From: a bacterium
GTDB taxonomy: Bacteria; UBA9089
DNA length: 7,035 bases
Reading direction: 5' to 3'
Assembly: GCA_003485015.1 (NCBI GenBank)
Contig: DNCN01000047.1
Span: 1 to 7,035 of the forward strand
The notes below the pieces were generated by a model. The model saw only the letters and a list, made by a program, of their open reading frames with translations, made no database searches and was not told the DNA's origin. Shown here piece by piece: positions 1 to 3,889 of this stretch. Position numbers and translations under genes: made by a program. Numbering within the stretch: position 1 is the stretch's first letter; every line of letters begins with the position of its first letter.

Positions 1-84
1 AAAGTTTGGTTGCAAAATAAAGATATAAATGGTAAAATTACCGTAGATATAAAATTATTCTTTAAGATTGGGTTGTCATTCTAA
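1..84 (+). CDS. 3' end of an upstream gene, probable outer-membrane beta-barrel C-terminus (partial)
   Basis: Frame 1 is open from the first base to a TAA at 82-84 and encodes 27 residues ending ITVDIKLFFKIGLSF. Counting back from the last residue, positions 0, 2, 4, 6, 8, 10, 12 and 14 are F, L, I, F, L, I, V, I, while the alternate positions are mostly polar or charged. This is the pattern of the last transmembrane beta-strand of outer-membrane barrels, in which a terminal Phe serves as the recognition signal for the assembly machinery (established for the class). The next gene starts 3 nt after the stop in the same frame (TAA GAC ATG), so the two are probably co-transcribed. The gene's body lies outside the window, so its family is unknown. 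An open frame of this length can occur by chance; the alternation is what makes it credible. Confidence 0.5.
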   Translation, partial: KVWLQNKDINGKITVDIKLFFKIGLSF

Positions 85-87
85 GAC

Positions 88-408
88 ATGATTTCTAAGA
101 TAAGTACTTATTTTGCTTGGGTAGCATTAATAATAGTTATCTTGCTTAAGCTAAAGGATTTAGCTGGGTTTGTCTCTCTGGAAACCCTTCTTATAAGATT
201 AGGGTTGTGGGGATTTGGGGCATTCATTTTGATTAAGGTGGTGGGGAAGTTAGCCGATGGGGCCATTAATCTTTCTAGAGGAGAAGCGGCTAATCAACAG
301 ATAGGGAAAGCTATCGACTATACTGTAGAGACCAGTCATCCAGATATGGGTGACACAAGAAAGGTTCTCGAAGAGACAACTGAAAGCGAGATGGAGCAGG
401 CTAGATAA
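88..408 (+). CDS. Small two-helix membrane protein upstream of fliA, unknown function
   Basis: The product is 106 aa with two hydrophobic segments, about residues 7-21 (YFAWVALIIVILL core) and 35-52 (LIRLGLWGFGAFILIKVV). A polar C-terminal half of about 50 residues follows, ending in an acidic stretch (EETTESEMEQAR). The short loop between the helices makes a hairpin topology likely, with the tail on the same side as the N-terminus, probably the cytoplasm. The ATG at 88 is the first start after the TAA at 82-84 in the same frame. There is no strong Shine-Dalgarno at normal spacing, so translation may be coupled to the upstream gene. It lies 37 nt before fliA and is likely in the same operon. 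I do not recognise the family. Its position suggests a motility-related role, but this is inference only. Confidence 0.75.
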   Translation: MISKISTYFAWVALIIVILLKLKDLAGFVSLETLLIRLGLWGFGAFILIKVVGKLADGAINLSRGEAANQQIGKAIDYTVETSHPDMGDTRKVLEETTESEMEQAR

Positions 409-421
409 TAATCTTCGAGAA
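365..421. repeat. 10-nt perfect inverted repeat just upstream of the fliA ribosome binding site
   Basis: TTCTCGAAGA at 365-374 is the exact reverse complement of TCTTCGAGAA at 412-421, separated by 37 nt. The left arm lies in the last codons of the 106-aa gene and the right arm in the gap before fliA. As RNA it could form a 10-bp stem ending about 10 nt before the fliA Shine-Dalgarno. As DNA it could be a split operator. Chance pairing of this size is possible in 7 kb, so the functional claim is weak. Confidence 0.35.
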
Positions 422-445
422 ATAAAAGTAGAAGGATGAGATAAA

Positions 446-1249
446 ATGAACTCTGAGGCAAGTGTAGAGCTATCAGATAGGGATGAGGAGAGAGCTTGGT
501 ATGAGTATAAGAAGACCAGTAGCCCAAAACTAAGAGAACAATTAATCATCAAATACGCGTCGTTGGTCAAGTATATTGCTGGCCGAATAGCTGTAACTAC
601 TCCCCCAAACATAGAGTTTGATGATCTGGTCAGCTATGGAATCTTAGGTTTGATTGACGCTATTGAAAAGTATGATCCAAAGATGGGTTGTAAGTTTAAG
701 ACATACGCCACAATTCGCATTAAAGGAGCGATATATGATGAGTTGAGACTTTTGGATTGGGTGCCCCGCTCTGTTCGTCAGAAGGCAAAGGATATAGAGC
801 AAGTTTACAGCTCTCTTGAGTTGAGGCTTGGCCGGCCAGCCACAGACGAAGAGGTGGCTCAGTCAATGAATATCACAGTGGAGGAGCTAAATCAGCTTAC
901 TTTAGAAGTGAGTGGGGCGAGTGTTATTTCGCTAGATGACATCAAGTATATCGGGGGGGACTCGGATGAGGTCTCCATTCGTGATACGGTCGAAAGCCAC
1001 GTTGTGCCAGGACCAGAGATAAAGATAGAAAGGGAAGAGGTAAAGAGACTCCTTATTGAAGCCATTAATAAACTACCCCAACGGGAGCGAGAGGTTATTG
1101 CCCTTTATTATTATGAAGAATTGACCTTAAGGGAGATTGGAGAGGTATTGGGGGTTACAGAATCAAGGGTCTCTCAGCTTCATACCAAGGCCATTATGCG
1201 ATTAAGAGGTTACCTCTCAAGGGCAAGAGCTACCTTCGTTCTCACCTGA
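446..1249 (+). CDS. fliA: RNA polymerase sigma factor for flagellar genes (sigma-28, FliA/SigD family)
   Basis: This 267-aa protein is close to the usual 235-265 aa of the family. Region 2 spans about residues 30-107: core-binding DDLVSYGILGLIDAIEKYDP at 59-78, then FKTYATIRIKGAIYDELR at 84-101, the -10 recognition and melting part, followed by the family's WVPRSVR at 105-111. Region 3 covers about 112-185. Region 4 (205-258) carries a helix-turn-helix LTLREIGEVLGVTESRVSQ at 226-244, which contacts the -35 element. The factor directs RNA polymerase to late flagellar, motor and chemotaxis promoters and is normally held inactive by the anti-sigma FlgM until the hook is complete (family knowledge; flgM is not in this window). 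The ATG is preceded by AAGGA 9 nt upstream. fapA follows 75 nt downstream. The lack of region 1.1 and the RIKGA and WVPR motifs separate it from RpoD and sporulation sigmas, although WhiG-type sigmas are close relatives. Confidence 0.95.
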   Translation: MNSEASVELSDRDEERAWYEYKKTSSPKLREQLIIKYASLVKYIAGRIAVTTPPNIEFDDLVSYGILGLIDAIEKYDPKMGCKFKTYATIRIKGAIYDELRLLDWVPRSVRQKAKDIEQVYSSLELRLGRPATDEEVAQSMNITVEELNQLTLEVSGASVISLDDIKYIGGDSDEVSIRDTVESHVVPGPEIKIEREEVKRLLIEAINKLPQREREVIALYYYEELTLREIGEVLGVTESRVSQLHTKAIMRLRGYLSRARATFVLT

Positions 1250-1292
1250 TTAATTGTTTAAAGAAAAGAGGTTTTACTCCAGGGTTTTGTAG

Positions 1293-1319
1293 TTTCTCCC
1301 TTCGTGGATTTTGGAGAAG
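1293..1319 (+). promoter_or_regulatory. Hairpin that could hide the fapA ribosome binding site
   Basis: TTCTCC at 1294-1299 is the exact complement of GGAGAA at 1313-1318, with a 13-nt loop and a possible G-U pair extending it to 1293/1319. The right arm is the fapA Shine-Dalgarno, so folding would hide it. A second register pairs CCTTC (1299-1303) with GAAGG (1316-1320). The stem is short and its stability was not calculated. Confidence 0.35.
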
Positions 1320-1320
1320 G
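1313..1320 (+). promoter_or_regulatory. Ribosome binding site deciding the fapA start
   Basis: GGAGAAGG lies 4 nt before the ATG at 1325, with the GGAG core 8 nt away. The alternative in-frame GTG at 1304 has only pyrimidine-rich sequence upstream, and its extra seven codons would run over this site. The ATG at 1325 is therefore preferred. Confidence 0.8.
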
Positions 1321-1324
1321 AAAG

Positions 1325-2986
1325 ATGGTAGATACAACTTGGGATCTAGACGGTTACTTCAAAATTGATGTTAAGCCAGATGGTGCCTATTTGAGCGTGT
1401 ATGCACCAATAGGTGATGGTGAGCCAGTTGAGATAAGTAATGTTCTTGTTGAGTTGACTGCGCGAGGTATTGAAGGATTTGATGAGGATCTCATCCGTCA
1501 GACTATCAAGGAAGGTCAAGGTACATCAATCAAAATTGCTGAAAGACAGGTGGGTGAAGAAGCAGCTGTTACTGAAGATCTCTTTGTTGTGGAGATAAGC
1601 GAGGATGAAATGAGCGCATATTTAACTGTCTTCTCATTTGCAGAAGAGAGCCCTGCGGTAATAGAAAACATTCACTCTGCCCTGGAGGCCCATGGGGTGG
1701 TCCACGGAATTGACGAGGAGAGGATAACTACATTATTAAAAGAGAAAGAGTTCAATAAACCTATCCTTGTGGCTAGAGGGACTCCAGCGATCCCTGGCCA
1801 GGATGCGGTTATCAATTTCAAATTTCGTAAAGATACAGATAAACGGGGGCCTAAGATAGAGACAGATGGGCGGGTCAACTTTCGTAAACTCGATCTTGTT
1901 GAGAATGTTATAGTGGGCCAGGTAATAGCTAATAAACTTCCTCCAACTAAGGCCATACCAGGAAAGACCATAACTGGCCGGGAGATAAAAGCTCCTGATG
2001 GAGAGGATCTTTCCCTTCCTGCTGGAAAGAATACCGAGATCTCTTCTGATAGTCTGGAGTTGATTGCGACTGTTTCCGGACGAGTAATCTGGACCGGTAC
2101 AAGGATCGATGTTGAGCCTATTTATGAGATCAAGGGTGATGTTAATTTCACTACCGGCGATATCGACTTCGTTGGTTCAGTCATCGTTGGCGGAAACATC
2201 ACAGATGGATTTACGGTCAAGGCTACGGGTAATATCGAGGTTAAGGGGTGTATCGAGGGAGCCAATGTGATCGCTGGCGGAAACATCATTGTTCAGAACG
2301 GGATTCTGGGCAGAGATGAAGGAAAGGTTTTTGCTGAGGGAGATATTATCGCAAAGTTTATTCAAAACGGTAACATTGAGGCTATGAGAGATGTATTGAT
2401 TCAAGATGCAATCATACACTCTAGGGTGGATGCTGGAGAGAGAGTGGTCATAGTTGGTGGAAAACGAGGGGTTTTAATTGGCGGAAAGGTCCGGGCAGGA
2501 AAGGAGGTCAATGTTCGAACTGTCGGCTCCTGGAAAGAGGTGCCGACAGAGATAGAAGTTGGTGTGGCGCCGAGGACCCGGGAAAAGGTTTTGGTGTTAG
2601 AAAGAGAGATAGAAGAAGATAAGAAAAAGTTTAGGGATTTGAAATTGGGGATTAAAACACTCCTTCTCCAGAAGGAACAGATGGATGGCCTCCCCCCAGC
2701 GAAGGAAGAGCTTTTAAATAAATACCTCCGGGCCCAGAACATGTTTATGAGAAAGCTTCGTGACACTATGACCAGGATAAATCTCCTTCAGAAGGAGCTT
2801 GCTGTGGATGTTGGAGGAAAGGTTTCAATCTTTAACGTGATCTATCCGGGGGTGAAGATATCTATCCGCAGAAATACCATGCATGTGCGAGAAGAGTATA
2901 AGTTTGTTACCTTCTTCGGCCGGGGAAACAAGATAGAATTCAAAGAATATGAAGAGCCAAAGATAACCAAGAAAGATAAGAAATAA
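1325..2986 (+). CDS. fapA: FapA-family DUF342 protein (flagellar assembly protein A)
   Basis: The product is 553 aa from the ATG at 1325. The N-terminal part holds two similar units, about residues 11-75 and 86-145, each with beta-strands followed by a GI-(E/H)GFDE or GIDE-type helix region. The DUF342 core follows: RGTPAIPGQDA at 151-161, VNFRKLDLVENVIVGQVI at 184-201 and LPPTKAIPGKTITGREI at 205-221. A glycine- and valine-rich right-handed beta-helix spans about 270-400, with repeats such as GDVNFTTGDIDFVGSVIVGG (271-290). Residues 415-495 are a charged coiled coil, and a short beta segment and lysine-rich tail end the protein. No signal peptide is seen, so it is cytoplasmic. FapA is linked to flagellar assembly and polar localisation in Vibrio, and its homologues often sit next to sigD/fliA. 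The biochemical role is poorly defined. It lies between fliA (75 nt) and the small gene at 2999 (12 nt), indicating one operon. Confidence 0.88.
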   Translation: MVDTTWDLDGYFKIDVKPDGAYLSVYAPIGDGEPVEISNVLVELTARGIEGFDEDLIRQTIKEGQGTSIKIAERQVGEEAAVTEDLFVVEISEDEMSAYLTVFSFAEESPAVIENIHSALEAHGVVHGIDEERITTLLKEKEFNKPILVARGTPAIPGQDAVINFKFRKDTDKRGPKIETDGRVNFRKLDLVENVIVGQVIANKLPPTKAIPGKTITGREIKAPDGEDLSLPAGKNTEISSDSLELIATVSGRVIWTGTRIDVEPIYEIKGDVNFTTGDIDFVGSVIVGGNITDGFTVKATGNIEVKGCIEGANVIAGGNIIVQNGILGRDEGKVFAEGDIIAKFIQNGNIEAMRDVLIQDAIIHSRVDAGERVVIVGGKRGVLIGGKVRAGKEVNVRTVGSWKEVPTEIEVGVAPRTREKVLVLEREIEEDKKKFRDLKLGIKTLLLQKEQMDGLPPAKEELLNKYLRAQNMFMRKLRDTMTRINLLQKELAVDVGGKVSIFNVIYPGVKISIRRNTMHVREEYKFVTFFGRGNKIEFKEYEEPKITKKDKK

Positions 2987-2998
2987 AAGAGGTATCTT

Positions 2999-3328
2999 AT
3001 GTCGGTTAAGCCTCTTGATCTTCAAATCAATATTGCCCAAATAACTAATGTTGCCCAACAGCAGCAAGCTGCTCAATTACAGCCTTTAGTTCAACAGGAA
3101 TATCTGGGGATTCAAGCTCAGGAGCAGGCCAAGATTGATCGGGAGAAGGTCCAGGTTACCGAGAAAGCCGAGGGGAAGAAGATAGAAGAAGATACTGGCG
3201 GGGGCACTAGTAATGGATACTATGGTAGCCAAAAGAGACAGCAGAAGAGAGCTGGCAAAGATGAAGAGAAAGAGAGAGAGAAGGCTTCTGACCCTGTTCG
3301 GGGTCACTTTATTGATATAACCAAATAA
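2999..3328 (+). CDS. Small charged protein following fapA, unknown function
   Basis: This 109-aa protein has no membrane segment or signal peptide. The N-terminus (MSVKPLDLQINIAQITNVAQ) leads into a Gln-rich stretch predicted to be helical up to about residue 60. A glycine-containing, strongly charged linker (residues 65-96, many K/E/R) follows, then a compact C-terminal motif DPVRGHFIDITK (98-109). From memory, short proteins with a PLD(L/M)Q start and a G-x-x-(I/L)D-hydrophobic end are found after DUF342/fliA genes in other flagellar clusters, but I know of no assigned function. The ATG is preceded by AAAGAGGT with 5-nt spacing, and the start is 12 nt after the fapA stop, so translation is probably coupled. 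It occupies the place of B. subtilis swrB near sigD, but it lacks SwrB's membrane anchor and I do not claim homology. Confidence 0.82.
   Translation: MSVKPLDLQINIAQITNVAQQQQAAQLQPLVQQEYLGIQAQEQAKIDREKVQVTEKAEGKKIEEDTGGGTSNGYYGSQKRQQKRAGKDEEKEREKASDPVRGHFIDITK
3289..3306 (+). other. Short hairpin at the 3' end of the small charged-protein gene
   Basis: TGACCC at 3289-3294 pairs perfectly with GGGTCA at 3301-3306 over a 6-nt TGTTCG loop, about 20 nt before the stop codon. It lies inside codons for SDPVRGH. There is no T-run directly after it, so it is not an intrinsic terminator on its own. It may pause RNA polymerase or protect the message end, or be incidental. Confidence 0.3.
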
Positions 3329-3338
3329 TCTCTTGATT

Positions 3339-3351
3339 CTTCTCCAAAAAA
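3339..3351 (+). repeat. Copy 1 of a 13-nt direct repeat (CTTCTCCAAAAAA)
   Basis: CTTCTCCAAAAAA occurs here and again at 3536-3548, on the two sides of the bidirectional terminator. The A-run lowers the significance, but two copies in about 300 bp are more than chance predicts. The CTTCTCC part is complementary to the GGAGAAG ribosome binding site of fapA. Confidence 0.5.
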
Positions 3352-3440
3352 AGAACTCCTTTTCGCGGTTTATTACAACTACAAGATATTACAGTTAGCC
3401 CTTTTCTCAATTAATAAGTTTATCTTTGGTCAATAAAAAT

Positions 3441-3477
3441 AAAGCCGGTAGAGCCAAGCGGGGCCTGACGGCTTTTT
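3441..3477. terminator. Bidirectional intrinsic terminator between the convergent blocks
   Basis: AAAGCCG at 3441-3447 pairs exactly with CGGCTTT at 3469-3475. The 21-nt interior can form a small second helix (GCC 3453-3455 with GGC 3462-3464). On the + strand the stem runs into TTTTTATGTTTC, and on the - strand into TTTATTTTTATTG, so it can end transcription from both sides. It sits 113 nt after the small charged-protein gene and about 165 nt after the DUF2905 stop on the other strand. The long interior is unusual for a plain terminator, and no known riboswitch consensus was recognised. Confidence 0.7.
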
Positions 3478-3498
3478 ATGTTTCTATAAACTTTATAC

Positions 3499-3527
3499 TC
3501 GAAAGATTTAAGCCATTTTACTATAAT
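3499..3527 (+). promoter_or_regulatory. Candidate sigma-70-type promoter in the convergent gap
   Basis: TATAAT at 3522-3527 is a perfect -10 hexamer. Exactly 17 nt upstream is TCGAAA (3499-3504), which matches 4 of 6 positions of TTGACA. Transcription would start near 3533-3536, reading towards and antisense to the DUF2905 gene. The region is AT-rich, so a chance TATAAT is quite possible. Confidence 0.25.
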
Positions 3528-3535
3528 ATTTGGCC

Positions 3536-3548
3536 CTTCTCCAAAAAA
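3536..3548 (+). repeat. Copy 2 of a 13-nt direct repeat (CTTCTCCAAAAAA)
   Basis: This is the second copy of the 13-mer found at 3339-3351. With one more C on its 5' side, 3535-3546 is a perfect 12-nt complement of TTTTGGAGAAGG at 1309-1320, the fapA ribosome binding site. It would lie at the 5' end of any RNA made from the promoter candidate at 3499-3527. Confidence 0.5.
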
Positions 3549-3559
3549 TAGTAGAAGAT

Positions 3560-3591
3560 GCCTTAATGGGTAAGGCTTCGATCCTTACCTA
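3560..3591. other. Two mutually exclusive hairpins downstream of the DUF2905 gene
   Basis: GGTAAGG (3569-3575) pairs exactly with CCTTACC (3583-3589) over a 7-nt loop, extended by G-U and U-A pairs to 3567/3591. The same middle segment TAAGGC (3571-3576) can instead pair exactly with GCCTTA (3560-3565) over a 5-nt loop. On the - strand these hairpins lie about 50 nt after the DUF2905 stop, with a T6 run about 11 nt further on, so they may act as a 3' end or weak terminator for the ABC unit. The TTCGATCC inside resembles a tRNA T-loop, but no tRNA fold is possible around it. Confidence 0.45.
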
Positions 3592-3641
3592 ACTTTGGAT
3601 TGTCCACCACGAGATTTGAAGAAGAGCCACAGTTTAATGTA

Positions 3642-3869
3642 TTATCTTTTCCAAAACCAAGAGAGGACAGCGAGAATGATCGATAGGGTGATACTCAGGA
3701 GAAGACATGTACCTAAAGGAAGGTAGAGGCTGAAATTCTCCTTCCTGATGTAGATATCTCCGGGCAACCTCCCTATGAAGGGGATGTGTTTAGAAAGAAG
3801 AAGAGTAGCCCCAATGATGACAAAGATCAAGCCTATTCCCACTAAGATCTTTCCAAGATAACTTACCAT
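3642..3869 (-). CDS. DUF2905 family small membrane protein
   Basis: The product is 75 aa. The first transmembrane helix covers about residues 5-22 (LGKILVGIGLIFVIIGATLLL), followed by the conserved loop IPFIGRLPGDIYIRKENFSLYLP (residues 26-48), and the second helix about 49-71, ending in WFWKR. The GRLPGDI-I---N--FY-P pattern and the 65-75 aa length are characteristic of DUF2905, a widespread inner-membrane family without a known function. The start at 3869 is chosen because GGAGG lies 5 nt upstream and the protein then begins as family members do. The frame stays open to 4085, but that extension lies within the permease gene and is not family-like. The gene begins 20 nt after the permease stop and is likely the last gene of that operon. 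Confidence 0.88.
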   Translation of the reverse strand: MVSYLGKILVGIGLIFVIIGATLLLSKHIPFIGRLPGDIYIRKENFSLYLPLGTCLLLSITLSIILAVLSWFWKR

Positions 3870-3870
3870 C

Positions 3871-3879
3871 ACCTCCTCC
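3871..3879 (-). promoter_or_regulatory. Strong ribosome binding site deciding the DUF2905 start
   Basis: Read on the - strand this is GGAGGAGGT directly before GATG, a near-consensus Shine-Dalgarno with GGAGG 5 nt from the ATG at 3869. It rules out the longer open frame that begins at 4085. Confidence 0.85.
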
Positions 3880-3889
3880 AATCTTCTCC

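Larger units (their letters stand above)
3329..3641. other. Convergent intergenic region with several structured elements
   Basis: This 313-bp gap lies between the ends of the flagellar block and the ABC block. I see no coding frame of note and no tRNA. It is AT-rich and contains a GC-rich hairpin (3441-3475), a 13-nt direct repeat on either side of it, a TATAAT sequence with a plausible -35 on the + strand, and a pair of competing hairpins at 3560-3591. These are listed separately. Confidence 0.8.

Noticed and set aside
1..26. Sigma-28-like promoter (AAAGTTT, 11-nt spacer, then GATA in the right register)
   Set aside because: The -35 half matches well but the -10 half matches only the GATA core of GCCGATAA, and the site would lie within the probable barrel-gene coding end. 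FliA autoregulation here is possible but not supported well enough to annotate.
31..42. Inverted repeat GGTAA-AA-TTACC
   Set aside because: The stem is only 5 bp with a 2-nt loop, which cannot form as an RNA hairpin, and it lies in probable coding sequence.
1304..1324. GTG start seven codons upstream for fapA
   Set aside because: No ribosome binding site precedes it, and the strong GGAGAAGG fits the ATG at 1325.
1672..2766. Minus-strand open frames inside fapA
   Set aside because: They lack credible start contexts and domain features, while the + strand frame is a clear DUF342 protein.
3421..3480. Cyclic di-GMP or other riboswitch
   Set aside because: The conserved bases of the GEMM, preQ1 and fluoride aptamers are absent, and the element lies after genes on both strands, not before one.
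3567..3600. Possible tRNA suggested by TTCGATCC and a later CCACCA
   Set aside because: The stem register does not fit a T-arm, there is no acceptor, D-arm or anticodon arm around it, and the spacing is wrong.
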